This document shows, piece after piece, positions 44,864 to 54,046 of a stretch of 64,000 bases of DNA. Source of the stretch: JAVKFY01 sp040223615 (GTDB lineage Bacteria > Pseudomonadota > Alphaproteobacteria > GCA-2731375); assembly GCA_040223615.1 (NCBI GenBank), contig JAVKFY010000053.1, positions 1 to 64,000 on the forward strand, written 5' to 3'. Below the pieces are notes generated by a model. It saw nothing but the letters and a program-made list of their open reading frames with translations. It searched no databases and had not been told where the DNA came from. A program made the translations under genes and the position numbers. Position 1 is the stretch's first letter. Each line of letters begins with the position of its first letter.

Positions 44864-46813
44864 TCAGAGGTTCTCGATCTCGACCGGGTCGATGTCGCCG
44901 GCCGGCTCGAAACCGAAGATCCGGCCGTAGAAGAACAACTCGCCTTCCAGCGCGCGCTTGATGTTCTCCGCGCGGCGGAAGCCATGGCCCTCGCCCTCGA
45001 ACGGCACGTAGGCCACCGGCAGGCCCTTGGCGCGCAACGCCGCCACCATTGCCTCGGCCTGGTTCGGCGGCACCACCTTGTCGTCCAGCCCCTGGAAAAA
45101 GATCACCGGACAGTTGAGCTGGTCGGTGAAGTGGATCGGCGAGCGCTCGCGATAGACCGGCTCGGCCGCCGGCAGCGGTCCGACCAGGCGGTCGAGATAG
45201 CGGCTTTCGAACTTGTGCGTGTCGCGCGCCAGCGCCATCAGGTCGCCGATGCCGTAGTGGCTGGCGCCGGCCTGGAACACGTCGTGGAAGGTCAGCGCCG
45301 CCAGCGTGGTGAAGCCGCCGGCGCTGCCGCCGCGGATCGCCAGGCGGTCGGCGTCGACCAGGTCGGCCTCCACCAGGTGGCGCGCGGCGGCGATGCAGTC
45401 GAGCACGTCGACCACGCCCCACCGGTTGTCAAGTCGCTGGCGATAGGCGCGCCCGAAACCGGTTGAGCCGCCATAGTTCACGTCGACCACGGCGAAGCCC
45501 CGGCTGGTCCAGTACTGGATCGCCAGCGACAGACCGGAGCCGGCCGCCGCGGTCGGCCCGCCATGGCTGCGCACGATCAGCGGCGGCAGCTCGCCGACCG
45601 GCGCCCGGTAGTCGCGGTTCGCCGGTGCGTAGAAAAAGGCATGCGCGGTGCGGCCGTCCTCGGTCGGAAACTCGACCGGCATCGCCACCGAGATGTAGTC
45701 GGGATCGATCAACGTTTCCGACGCGGCGCGCACCACGTCGATCTCGCGCCCGTCCATCGCCAGCAACGCCAGCCGCGACTGTCGCCGCGTGGTGGCGCCG
45801 ATCAGCGCCCAGCCGTCCTCGTAGCGATACGGCACGCTGGCCTCCGCGAAGCCGGACTCGAATGGCACCAGCGTGCCGTCGACCACCAGTTGCAGGCTCG
45901 GCAGCCCGTCGCGCACCATCGTCGCCACCAGCCGGTTCGGCGCCAGCACGCGATAGCTGCGCATGCCGAGCTGCCAGAGCGGAAAGCCGAACTCGGCCTC
46001 GGTCGGGCACACCGGCTCTACCCGGCCGTCGCGCCAGCAGTAGAGATTCGACCAGCCGGACCGGTCGGAGATGAAAAACAGGCTGCCGTCGCTGGCCCAC
46101 TCCGGCTGCAGCACCGACTCGGCTGCGCCGCCGGCGATCCGGTGCGCAGTGCCGATAACGCCGTCCTCGTCCACCTCGGCAAGCCAAAGCTCGCTGCCGT
46201 CCCACGGCATGTTGGGGTGGTCCCAGGTGATCCAGGCCAGGTGGCGGCCGTCCGGCGACAGCGTCGGGTAGGCGAAGAAGTCGTGGCCCTCGGCGATCAC
46301 CGCGCCGTCCTGGTCGCTGCCGTCCAGTGCCAGCGCGACCAACGCATTGCTCGGCTCGCCCGCTCTGCGATGGTCCTCGCGGATCGCATAGACGCGGCCG
46401 CGCGGCAGATCGAAATCGAGATCGGCGAAGCGCAACGCCGCCGCGACGGTCAGCGGCCGGACTGCCTTTCCGGGCTCTATCAGATGGACTCGTTGATCGG
46501 CGAAGTCGACATAGCAGACCCTGCCATCGGCGGCGGCCGCATAGGCACCGCCGCCATATTCGTGCACCCGGCTGCGCACGTTCGCCGGCGCTGGCGTCAG
46601 CTCGACGATGTCGCCGCCGGCCGGGCGGCACATCAGGGTCGTGCGCCCGCCCTCTGTCGGCCGCGATTCCAGCCAGTAGAGCTGCTCGCCGAGCACGGTC
46701 AGCCCGCCCAGCCCGATCGTGCCGGCGACGATCAGGTCGCTGGTGATCGGCGAGGCCCAGGTGCCGAACCGCGCCTCGCTCGCGTCCGGTCGCGCGGAGG
46801 TGTCGTTATTCAA
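44864..46813 (-). CDS. S9-family peptidase (acylaminoacyl/dipeptidyl-peptidase-like)
   Basis: A 649-aa cytosolic serine peptidase. Residues 1-390 form a beta-propeller (repeated FAYPTLSPDGRHLAWITWD-type blades). The C-terminal alpha/beta hydrolase has the nucleophile in AIRGGSAGGFTTLAAL, the Asp in FQGLDDKVVPPNQAEAM and the His in FEGEGHGFRRAENI. It is distinct from the PtrB-type enzyme at 118 and belongs to the S9C group. It follows the selenoprotein gene on the same strand with a 78-bp gap, so they may share a transcript. Its physiological substrates are unknown. Confidence 0.92.
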   Translation of the reverse strand: MNNDTSARPDASEARFGTWASPITSDLIVAGTIGLGGLTVLGEQLYWLESRPTEGGRTTLMCRPAGGDIVELTPAPANVRSRVHEYGGGAYAAAADGRVCYVDFADQRVHLIEPGKAVRPLTVAAALRFADLDFDLPRGRVYAIREDHRRAGEPSNALVALALDGSDQDGAVIAEGHDFFAYPTLSPDGRHLAWITWDHPNMPWDGSELWLAEVDEDGVIGTAHRIAGGAAESVLQPEWASDGSLFFISDRSGWSNLYCWRDGRVEPVCPTEAEFGFPLWQLGMRSYRVLAPNRLVATMVRDGLPSLQLVVDGTLVPFESGFAEASVPYRYEDGWALIGATTRRQSRLALLAMDGREIDVVRAASETLIDPDYISVAMPVEFPTEDGRTAHAFFYAPANRDYRAPVGELPPLIVRSHGGPTAAAGSGLSLAIQYWTSRGFAVVDVNYGGSTGFGRAYRQRLDNRWGVVDVLDCIAAARHLVEADLVDADRLAIRGGSAGGFTTLAALTFHDVFQAGASHYGIGDLMALARDTHKFESRYLDRLVGPLPAAEPVYRERSPIHFTDQLNCPVIFFQGLDDKVVPPNQAEAMVAALRAKGLPVAYVPFEGEGHGFRRAENIKRALEGELFFYGRIFGFEPAGDIDPVEIENL

Positions 46814-46891
46814 CGCTGCTGCCCATTTTCCGGGGGCATTTGACCCCGTTGGACATTAACGCCTTCCTACCGGCCAGGACCAGACCCGGCC

Positions 46892-48109
46892 CTAACCACC
46901 GGCCTGTGACAACCGATGGTACTGCGCCAGCGGCACCAGCAGCCGCCCGGCGAACAGCCGCATCGCCTTGTCCGAACTCTCCATCAACGGCGCGCGCAAC
47001 GCCATCAGCACCTGGCCGGCGCTGGTCTCGCCCCAGAACCAGTCGGCCACCTGGCGCGCCGAGGCGCGCTGCTGGCCCGGCCGTGCGGTCGCCGCCTCCA
47101 TGTAGAAGGCTTTCAGGTCGGTGCAGGCGAAGCGCAGTTCGTCCGCCGATGGCGCGCCCTCCGGTTCGCGCAACACTTCGGCCAACAGCCGCGCGCAATC
47201 CGCCGGCGCCCTGCCGCTCAGCCGCGCGGTCGAGCGCTGCCGGTCGCGTTGCGCCACCGCGTGCCACGGCAGCAATCGCTCGATCTCGGCCAGCAGCGCG
47301 GCTTCGGTGGCATCGCCCGGCGGCGTCGGCGGCGGCAGCGGGATCGGGCAGGCCCAGCCCTCGGCCGGCGCCGCGTCCGGCGCTTGATCGGGAAAATCCT
47401 CCAGAACCGGTCCCGACGGCGCCGCCAGCAGCGCCAGCGCGGCGCGGAGCACCCGGGTCTGGAACGCGGCGTCGTCCGGCGTGCCCAGCGGCCGGCCCAG
47501 ATCGAATGGCACCCACAGCGCGCGCGGCGGCCGGATTTCCACCGAATGCTCGCGCACCAGGCTGACCTGCGTCGTTGCCAGTCCCTCGTCCTCGAATACG
47601 TGTGCCAGCCCGCCCACGGCGCGCGTGCAAAACGGTCAGACGGGGACCAGGAACACCGTGTTCACGCCATCGGCGCGCATCAGGCCGGCAAGCTCGCGCG
47701 CCGCCGGCGCCATCGCCTGCGGCGGCGTCGAGCCCATGAAGGCGTAGTGGTGGTTCGCCACCCCGGCAATCTCGCCCGCCGCCGCCAGTTCCTTCAGCCG
47801 GTCGAGCGGGAACACCACGTTCAGGTCCTGCTCGAAGCCGGTGCGGTCGAAGTTGGTGGAGATGTGGCTCATCACCAGGTCGCCCGGCGCATCGTCGGCG
47901 GCGATCACCCGATAGCCGGCCTCGCCGACGGCGAATGGCGGATCGTCGCGCCGCTGCAGCGCCGCCGTCGACACGATGGCGATGCGCGCCTCGCTCAGCG
48001 GCGGCGCTGTCGTCCACGGCGTCGTCGTGTAACCGGCGCAGTCCAGGTGCCGCAGATGGTCTGCGGCCTCCGGCGCCATGTCGGCAAGTCGGACCATGTC
48101 GCGTCTCAT
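46892..48109 (-). CDS. GrdB-like glycine/sarcosine/betaine reductase-family selenoprotein (Sec at in-frame TGA)
   Basis: Two adjacent open frames, 47636-48109 and 46892-47617, lie in the same frame and are separated only by TGA at 47638-47636. Reading through gives FLVPV-U-PFCTRAVGGLAHVFE, a UxxC redox motif exactly where GrdB-family selenoproteins carry selenocysteine. The protein is then 405 aa with Sec158, near normal family length. Upstream motifs include SHISTNFDRTGFEQDLNVVF and GVANHHYAFMGSTPP. The downstream half begins EDEGLATTQVSL, as expected in the family. In anaerobes GrdB reduces glycine-type substrates; proteobacterial relatives have unknown roles. It requires SelA/B/C/D elsewhere. 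ATG 48109 or 48097 may start it. A frameshift or sequencing fault is unlikely because the frame is intact. Confidence 0.85.
47608..47638 (-). promoter_or_regulatory. Sec UGA codon with candidate bacterial SECIS hairpin
   Basis: Immediately 3' of the UGA (11 nt later) GCGCGCC and GGCGGGC can pair (six of seven) around an apical GUG. That places the loop about 19-21 nt after the UGA, within the window needed by bacterial SelB, with G and U at the apex as in known SECIS loops. The fold was worked out by eye and alternative pairings exist. Confidence 0.5.
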
Positions 48110-48215
48110 TATCGTTGTCGCTGGCGGCGCAGCTTAAGAGGCGCGGGTGAACCTGTCACCGATTGGCCCTACACTGCGACGCCATGATCCCCCAGATGCT
48201 TGGTGCAGAGCGTCC

Positions 48216-49388
48216 GTGAAGCGTCCACCGTTGTTGTTGCTGGTGCTGGTGTCGACCGTGGCGCCGGTGTCGATGAACATGTTCCTGCCGTCGATGCCGG
48301 GCATGGTCCGCGCGCTCGACACCGAGCTGCATTCGGTGCAGCTCGCGCTCAGCCTGTTCATTGCTGGCCTGGCCGTCGGCCAGCTGATCTACGGCCCGCT
48401 CTCCGACCGCTTCGGTCGCCGGCCCACCCTGCTCGCCGGGCTGGCGCTTTTCGTCGCCGCCAGCGCGTGTTCGGCGCTGGCGCCGACCATCGACCTGCTG
48501 ATCGTCGCGCGCGTGGCCCAGGCGATGGGCGGCTGCGCCGGCATGGTGCTGACCCGCGCCATCGTGCGCGACGTGTTCCCGCGCGACCGGGCCGCCGCCG
48601 CGCTCGGGTACGTCACCATGGGCATGGCGGTCGGGCCGATGCTGGCGCCGTCGATCGGCGGCCAGCTCGACCTGTGGTTCGGCTGGCGCGGCGGCTTCGT
48701 CTTCGTCACCGTCTTCGGCGCCCTGCTCCTGCTGGCCTCATGGCCATGGCTGCACGAGACCAACCCGGGCCGCAACCGGGCGCCGCTGCTGATGTCGCTG
48801 GTCGGCGGCTATCGGCGCCTGCTCGGCTCGCGGGTGTTCCTGGCCAACCTGTGCGCCTTCGCCTTCACCAGCGGCTGCTTCTTCATCTTCGCCAGCGCCG
48901 CGCCCTATCTGGTGGTCGAGACCCTGGGCGGCAGCCCGCGCGACTACGGCCTGTTCTTCATCTGCCTGCCGACCGGCTACATGACCGGCTCGTTCATCGT
49001 CGCCCGGCTGGCCACCCGGTTCGGCAGCGAGCGCATGCTGCTGTTCGGGCTGGCGATCACGGTCAGCGGCGTGGCGTTGCTGGCCGCGGTCAACGTGAGC
49101 CTGCCGCTCAGCCTGCCGGTGCTGTTCGGGCCGATGCTGCTGGTCACCATGGGCAACGGCATCACCATGCCGAACGCGATTGCCGGTGGCGTCTCGGTGG
49201 CGCCGGAACTGGCCGGCACCGCCTCGGGCCTGATCGGCTTCTGCCAGATGGCCCTGGCCGGATTGCTCACCTTGCTGGTCGGCGCGCTACACGACGGCAC
49301 GCCGTGGCCGCTGGTCGGCCTGATGGCGGCGGTGGTCTCGGTTGCCATCGTCGCCGGCGCCGTGGTGTGGAAATCGCGCGCGACCTAG
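48216..49388 (+). CDS. Bcr/CflA-type MFS drug-efflux transporter
   Basis: A 390-aa inner-membrane antiporter with about 12 hydrophobic segments. Segment 1 reads VSTVAPVSMNMFLPSMPGM, matching Bcr/CflA proteins. The loop 2-3 motif is YGPLSDRFGRRPTLLAGL and motif C follows in GMAVGPMLAPSIGGQL. It is expected to expel drugs or small metabolites with proton influx. GTG 48216 places the start right before segment 1; an in-frame GTG at 48147 would add 23 polar residues. Its TAG stop shares the CTAG tetramer (49385-49388) with the convergent acyl-CoA synthetase gene. Confidence 0.9.
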   Translation: MKRPPLLLLVLVSTVAPVSMNMFLPSMPGMVRALDTELHSVQLALSLFIAGLAVGQLIYGPLSDRFGRRPTLLAGLALFVAASACSALAPTIDLLIVARVAQAMGGCAGMVLTRAIVRDVFPRDRAAAALGYVTMGMAVGPMLAPSIGGQLDLWFGWRGGFVFVTVFGALLLLASWPWLHETNPGRNRAPLLMSLVGGYRRLLGSRVFLANLCAFAFTSGCFFIFASAAPYLVVETLGGSPRDYGLFFICLPTGYMTGSFIVARLATRFGSERMLLFGLAITVSGVALLAAVNVSLPLSLPVLFGPMLLVTMGNGITMPNAIAGGVSVAPELAGTASGLIGFCQMALAGLLTLLVGALHDGTPWPLVGLMAAVVSVAIVAGAVVWKSRAT

Positions 49389-51076
49389 CTGGCGGCCAGC
49401 ATCTCCTCGCGCACCGTCGGCTTCATGATCTTGCCGTTGGCGTTGCGCGGCAGCGGTGTGTCGCGAACGTCGATGCGCACCGGAATCTTGAACGCCGCCA
49501 GCTTGCCTTTCAGGTAGGCCTGTAGCTCCGCCTGGTTCAGCGCCGCGCCGGGCGCGACCTGCACCGCCGCGCCGACTTCCTCGCCCAGCACCCGGTGCGG
49601 CAGGCCGACCACGGTCGCGTCCATCACCGCCGGGTGGCTGTAGAGCGCGTTCTCGACCTCGGAACAGTAGACATTCTCGCCGCCGCGGATCAGCACGTCC
49701 TTCACCCGGTCGACGATATAGATGAAGCCCTCGTCGTCGAGCCGCGCCAGGTCGCCGGAGCGCAGCCAGCCGTCGACGAAGCTGGCGGCCGTTTCCGCCG
49801 GCTTGTTCCAGTACCCTTGCACGATGTTGGGTCCGTAGATCAGCAGTTCGCCGACCGCGCCGACCGGCAACGTCTCGCCGGCCTCGCCGATCACCCGTAC
49901 GTCGCAAACCGGCACCGCCGGCCCGCAACTGTCGGGGTGGTCGACATAATCCTCCGCCGAGATTTGCGTCGTCACCGACGACGTCTCGGTCAGGCCGTAG
50001 CCCTGTCCCGGCTGGCCCTGCGGGAAGCCCTGGCGCAGCCGCTTCACCAGCTCCGGCGCCGACGGCGCGCCGCCATAGCCGATGGAGAGGATCGACGAGG
50101 TGTCGCGCTTGGCGAAATCCGGCGACTCCAGCACCTGCCACGCCATGCCGGGCACGCCGCCGAAGGCCGTGACCCGCTCGCGCTCGATCAGTTCCAGCGC
50201 CTGTTCCGGGTTCCAGCGGTACATCAGCACGAGCTTTCCGCCGCCGATCATCGTCGGCAGCAGCGTGGAGTGGCAGCCGGTGACGTGGAAGAACGGCACC
50301 GACAGCAGCACGCAGCCCTTCGGTGGCGCCGGCCCGCCCAGCGCCGCCGGCACCCGGCCGTGGCGCAGGTCGGTGCGCGCCCGGCCGAAAGCCAGCGAGT
50401 GCGCGTTGGTGGCGATGTTGCGATGCGTGCCGAGCGCACCCTTGGGAAACCCGGTGGTGCCGGAGGTGTAGAAGATCGTCGCCGGATCGTCCGGGTCGAT
50501 CGCGACGTCGGGCAGCCCCGCCTCGCCTTCGGTGAGCTCGGCGAACCGCACCGTGCCCTCCGGATGCACCGCAGTTCCGACCAGGATCACGGTTTCAAGG
50601 TCCGTCAGCTCCGACCGGCGCGGCCGCGCCCGTTCCCAGCGCTGGGCATCGGCGATCAACACCTTCGCGCCGGAGTCCGCCAGCCCGTAGTGCAGCTCCG
50701 GCCCGGTCCACCAGCCGTTCAGCGGCACCGCGACGGCGCCGATGGCAGTGGCCGCGAAGAAACTGACCGGCCACTCGGGAAGGTTGCGCATCGCGATGGC
50801 GACGCGATCGCCCTTGGCCACGCCGAACTGACCTTGCAGTGCCGCCGCCAGCGCGTTCACCCGGCGCCGGAACTCGCCGTAGCTGACACGCTCGTCCTGA
50901 TAGACGATGAACTCGTCGTCGCCGAACGCCTCGGCCGCCAGCAACGGTTCGCGCAGGTTCGATGCCGCGTACTTCCACAGCCGCATGCGGCGCCCGAGCG
51001 CCTCGCCCTCGACCATCTCGAACGGCGCGCCCGGCGCGGTCAGCCGCGCCGTCGTCTCCGCCAGGCTCAGCGGCAT
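49385..51076 (-). CDS. Acyl-CoA synthetase (class I adenylate-forming)
   Basis: A 563-aa AMP-forming ligase that activates a carboxylic acid and joins it to CoA. The AMP motif is IFYTSGTTGFPKGALGTHRN (A3), the A5 motif is in GYGLTETSSVTT, A7 is SGDLARLDDEGF and the hinge/A8 is DRVKDVLIRGGENVYCSEVE. The A10 lysine is in PRNANGKIMKP. It is cytosolic, and the substrate could be a fatty or aromatic acid. The GST gene lies 10 bp downstream on the same strand, so the two may be co-transcribed. It is convergent with the MFS gene via a shared CTAG stop. Confidence 0.93.
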   Translation of the reverse strand: MPLSLAETTARLTAPGAPFEMVEGEALGRRMRLWKYAASNLREPLLAAEAFGDDEFIVYQDERVSYGEFRRRVNALAAALQGQFGVAKGDRVAIAMRNLPEWPVSFFAATAIGAVAVPLNGWWTGPELHYGLADSGAKVLIADAQRWERARPRRSELTDLETVILVGTAVHPEGTVRFAELTEGEAGLPDVAIDPDDPATIFYTSGTTGFPKGALGTHRNIATNAHSLAFGRARTDLRHGRVPAALGGPAPPKGCVLLSVPFFHVTGCHSTLLPTMIGGGKLVLMYRWNPEQALELIERERVTAFGGVPGMAWQVLESPDFAKRDTSSILSIGYGGAPSAPELVKRLRQGFPQGQPGQGYGLTETSSVTTQISAEDYVDHPDSCGPAVPVCDVRVIGEAGETLPVGAVGELLIYGPNIVQGYWNKPAETAASFVDGWLRSGDLARLDDEGFIYIVDRVKDVLIRGGENVYCSEVENALYSHPAVMDATVVGLPHRVLGEEVGAAVQVAPGAALNQAELQAYLKGKLAAFKIPVRIDVRDTPLPRNANGKIMKPTVREEMLAAS

Positions 51077-51086
51077 GGACGAAGGA

Positions 51087-51695
51087 TCAGGCCTTGGCGC
51101 TCGGCCGGCCGGACACGTCGGCGTGCCAGCGCGCCAGGTTCTTGTGCTGCTCGCCGATGCGCAGCTTGATGACGCGGGCGAAATCCACGGTGATCAGCGC
51201 GCTGATGTCGGCAATGGAGAAGTAGTCGCCGACGAAATACTTGCTGTCGCCGAGCGAGGCATCGAGGAAATCGAACATTTCCGGCGCCCGACGCTGGTTC
51301 ACCTCGGCCCAGCCGGCGACCTGCTCCTCTCTCTCCGCCATGCCCGGATTGCCGTGCCGGAAAGCCGCCGCGACGGCATTGTAGACGTTGAGCTCGACGC
51401 GCCGGTTCCACATCTCGACCAGCGCCTTTTCCTTCGGGTCGCGCCCGAACAGCGGCGGCTCGGGCTGCGTCTCCTCGAAATAGCGGCAGATCGCCATCGA
51501 CTCGGAGATGCAGGTGCCGTCGTCCAGTTCCAGCACCGGCACCCGCATCAGCGGGTTCAATTTCACGAACGCGTCGGACTTGTGCGCCATGTTGCCCAGG
51601 TCGACCTGCTCCATGGGCACCTCGATGCCCTTCTCGGCCAGGTAGATGCGTACGCGGCGCGGGTTCGGGGCCATCGTCGTGTCGTAAAGCTTCAT
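51087..51695 (-). CDS. Glutathione S-transferase
   Basis: A 202-aa GST. The thioredoxin-like domain begins MKLYDTTMAPNPRRVRIYLA with the cis-Pro in LMRVPVLELDDG and the GSH-binding ES in CISESMAICRYFEE. The C-terminal domain contains VGDYFSIADISALI, the capping box. ATG 51695 is supported by GGGAGGAT seven nt upstream and is preferred to in-frame starts to 51755. It is transcribed towards the acyl-CoA synthetase gene's start on the same strand. Detoxification or maleylacetoacetate-type chemistry is possible; the substrate is unassigned. Confidence 0.92.
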   Translation of the reverse strand: MKLYDTTMAPNPRRVRIYLAEKGIEVPMEQVDLGNMAHKSDAFVKLNPLMRVPVLELDDGTCISESMAICRYFEETQPEPPLFGRDPKEKALVEMWNRRVELNVYNAVAAAFRHGNPGMAEREEQVAGWAEVNQRRAPEMFDFLDASLGDSKYFVGDYFSIADISALITVDFARVIKLRIGEQHKNLARWHADVSGRPSAKA

Positions 51696-51732
51696 TGCGA
51701 TCCTCCCATTTGCAGGGAGCATAGAGTGGGCG

Positions 51733-52029
51733 CTAGTTCCGACGCCAGAGGGCACAGACGACCGCCGCGAGCGCGGCGGGTATGCTGGCGACCAGCCACG
51801 CCGGCCATTGCAGCAGGGTCACGATCGCCGGGTCCCACAGCCACGGTGCCAGGTAGCGCTGCGTGACCGCCTGCACCAGGTTCAGGCTCTCCACGTCCAG
51901 GCGAAACCACAGCTCGCCGGCGCTGGCCGCGCCGCTCGCGAACGCCGAGACCGGCAACACCGCCAGCAGCAACGGCACCAGCCAGCAGCGGCCGGGACGA
52001 ACGAAGCGCGGCAAGGTCATGGCTGTCAT
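51733..52029 (-). CDS. Small membrane protein of unknown function
   Basis: A 98-aa protein with two hydrophobic segments (about residues 15-33 and 70-93). Between them lies a Trp/Leu-rich stretch (LWFRLDVESLNLVQAVTQRY, then LAPWLWDP). Small inner-membrane proteins with this SLNL-QAV-RYL-P-LWD pattern occur in proteobacteria, but I know no function. The strong GGAAGGAA site before ATG 52029 supports translation. It lies upstream of the GST gene on the same strand. Confidence 0.65.
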   Translation of the reverse strand: MTAMTLPRFVRPGRCWLVPLLLAVLPVSAFASGAASAGELWFRLDVESLNLVQAVTQRYLAPWLWDPAIVTLLQWPAWLVASIPAALAAVVCALWRRN

Positions 52030-52122
52030 GGCAAATTCCTTCCATGACAGAGATGGGCATCACTCGCCTTCACGGCCAATCACCACTATGTCAGGAACAG
52101 CGGCCGGCCCGGAGGACCCCAC

Positions 52123-52968
52123 GTGACGCGCTTCGCCCTTGTTTTCGCCGTCGTGGCGAGCCTGACACTGACCGCCTGCTCGCCATTCGACGTGCTGAAC
52201 GCGACCTCGTCGGAAGACGGCTACGTGAAGACCGAAGCCGTGGCCTACGGCGCGGGCGAGCGTCGGAAACTCGACATCTACCGCCCGGCCGGCGCCGAAG
52301 GCGCGTTGAAGACCGTGGTGTTCTTTTACGGCGGCTCGTGGAAATGGGGCAGCCGCGACGACTATGCCTTCGCGGCGGAGGCGCTGGCCTCGAAGGGCTG
52401 GCTGGTGGTGGTGCCGGACTACCGGCTCTATCCCGAGGTGCGCTTCCCCGGCTTCATCGAGGACGGCGCCCGGGCCGTGGCCTGGGTCAAGTCGAACATC
52501 GCCGACTACGGAGGCGACCCGGACCAGCTCTATCTGATGGGCCACTCAGCCGGCGGGCACATTGCGCTGATGCTGACGCTGGACGAACACTTCCTGGCCG
52601 ACGCCGGCATGTCGACCAGGGACATCCGCGCCACCGCGACCCTGGCCGCGCCGGCGGCGTTCGATCCGCTGAAGTACAAGAGCGTCCGCGCGGTCTTCGA
52701 ACAGATGCCCGACCCGAACCAGGCACGGCCGATCGAGTTCGTCGATGGGTCGGAACCGCCGCTGTTGTTGCTGCACGGCCTGGACGACGACACCGTGTTC
52801 CCGTCGAATTCCGAGAACCTGACCGCCGCCGTGCAGGCCGCCGGCGGCGAGGTTCGCTACGTCACCTACCCGGAAAAAGGCCACATCGGCCTGGTCCTGG
52901 CACTGTCGTCGGTGCTGCGCGACGACGCCGTCCTGGACGAGATCGCCGCGTTCATCGCCGCGCACTAG
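52123..52968 (+). CDS. Alpha/beta hydrolase (esterase/lipase), probable lipoprotein
   Basis: A 281-aa carboxylesterase-like protein. The GTG start leads into a signal peptide with lipobox LTAC (Cys about 19), so it is likely membrane-anchored in the periplasm. The hydrolase core has the oxyanion motif VVFFYGGSWKWGSRDDY, the nucleophile in LMGHSAGGHIALM, the Asp in LHGLDDDTVFPS and the His in PEKGHIGLV. It belongs to the BD-FAE/HSL-like group. It is convergent with the formamidase gene, 6 bp apart. The substrate is probably a short-chain ester. Confidence 0.88.
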   Translation: MTRFALVFAVVASLTLTACSPFDVLNATSSEDGYVKTEAVAYGAGERRKLDIYRPAGAEGALKTVVFFYGGSWKWGSRDDYAFAAEALASKGWLVVVPDYRLYPEVRFPGFIEDGARAVAWVKSNIADYGGDPDQLYLMGHSAGGHIALMLTLDEHFLADAGMSTRDIRATATLAAPAAFDPLKYKSVRAVFEQMPDPNQARPIEFVDGSEPPLLLLHGLDDDTVFPSNSENLTAAVQAAGGEVRYVTYPEKGHIGLVLALSSVLRDDAVLDEIAAFIAAH

Positions 52969-52974
52969 CGCCGA

Positions 52975-53916
52975 TCAGGCCTGCAGCAATTCCTTCTTCA
53001 GCACGCAGTGCACGCCCTTGTTGCCGTTGACGAGTTGGGTGATGCGCATGTCGGCGGCCAGCGAGCACAGCGTATAGGCGTCCTCGCGGCTCAGGTTGGT
53101 GCGGCTCGTGATCAGCACGATCATCTCGCGCAGCGCCTGTTTCGCGGCATCGTCGAGGTCCTCGTCGATGCCCATGGTGATGTAGTCGCCCGTCGTCTCC
53201 GCGCGTGGCCAGCTCTGCCCGGTGGCCTTGTGCAGGTGGAACTCGAAGGTGCCGGACAGGCAGCATTCGATGGCCGTGACGCAGACCTCGCCGTCGCCCT
53301 GCACCGCGTGGCCGTCGCCGGCGGAAAACAGCGCGCCCGGCACAAACACCGGCAGGAACAGGGTCGACCCGGCGTGCAGCTCCTTGTTGTCCAGGTTGCC
53401 GCCGAAGGCGCGCGGCTGGATCGACGAACACACGCCCCAGTTCGGCGGCGGCGCCACGCCCATCACCCCGAAGAAGGGCTTGAGCGGCAGGTCCAGCCCC
53501 CACGGCAGCTTGCCGACATTCCGGTCGCGGTCGATCGGGATCACGATCTTGCGCATCTCGTCGAAGTCGTGCGGCAGCGCGCCGGACAGCGGCCGGATCA
53601 TGTTCCAGCCCCAGTCGACCGGGAACGACACGTCGATGATGCGCACCTCCAGCGTGTCGCCGGGCTCGGCGCCCTCGATCGCCACAGGACCGGTCAGCGT
53701 GTGGCCAGGGATCATCCGCTTGGTCACCTTGGCCAGGATCTCGCGGTGCGCGTGCAGCACTTCGAAGCCGTCGGCCGGCGTGATGCCCTCGTCGCCGGAT
53801 ACCGTCGTCAGCCGCACCCGCTCGCCCGGCTTCACGGTCACCGCCGGTGCCAGGTCCGGCGCGAAGTAGCCCCAGTGCACGGTTTCGGGTGACGCGTTCA
53901 GGTCATGTGTCGTCAT
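52975..53916 (-). CDS. Acetamidase/formamidase family protein
   Basis: A 313-aa FmdA/AmdA-family enzyme that hydrolyses short amides such as formamide or acetamide. Visible family features: HWGYFAPDLAPAVTVKPGER, HTLTGPVAIEGAEPGDTLEV, the GDGHAVQGDGEVCVTAIEC strand with zinc-binding residues, and RTNLSREDAYTLCSLAADM near the end. ATG 53916 has GGAGGG six to seven nt upstream; the frame is open further to 54096 but enters a repeat. Nitrogen scavenging is the likely role. No amide transporter is adjacent. Confidence 0.9.
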   Translation of the reverse strand: MTTHDLNASPETVHWGYFAPDLAPAVTVKPGERVRLTTVSGDEGITPADGFEVLHAHREILAKVTKRMIPGHTLTGPVAIEGAEPGDTLEVRIIDVSFPVDWGWNMIRPLSGALPHDFDEMRKIVIPIDRDRNVGKLPWGLDLPLKPFFGVMGVAPPPNWGVCSSIQPRAFGGNLDNKELHAGSTLFLPVFVPGALFSAGDGHAVQGDGEVCVTAIECCLSGTFEFHLHKATGQSWPRAETTGDYITMGIDEDLDDAAKQALREMIVLITSRTNLSREDAYTLCSLAADMRITQLVNGNKGVHCVLKKELLQA

Positions 53917-53950
53917 CGGTGCCCTCCGCCCGGTGCTGCAATGCAAAAAT

Positions 53951-54040
53951 GTAGCCCGGATGCAGCGCCAGCGTAATCCACGAAAGTCGTTCGGGTGCCA
54001 CCATCGTCCCGGATTGCGCTTGGCTTCATCCGGGCTACGG
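53951..54040. repeat. REP-like inverted repeat
   Basis: GTAGCCCGGATGCAGCGCC at the left and the inverted GGCTTCATCCGGGCTAC at the right flank a centre with CGTAATCC and CCCGGATTGCGC. This is the common proteobacterial intergenic repeat of the GTAGCCCGGATG-AGCGCAGCG type. It lies in the divergent gap between the formamidase and the DUF1624 genes. Confidence 0.7.
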
Positions 54041-54046
54041 TGCGCC

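Noticed and set aside
47636..48109. Frameshifted or nonsense-mutated pseudogene, or two separate genes
   Set aside because: The frame is identical on both sides, the stop is TGA rather than TAA/TAG, and the residue lies in a UxxC position typical of the family.
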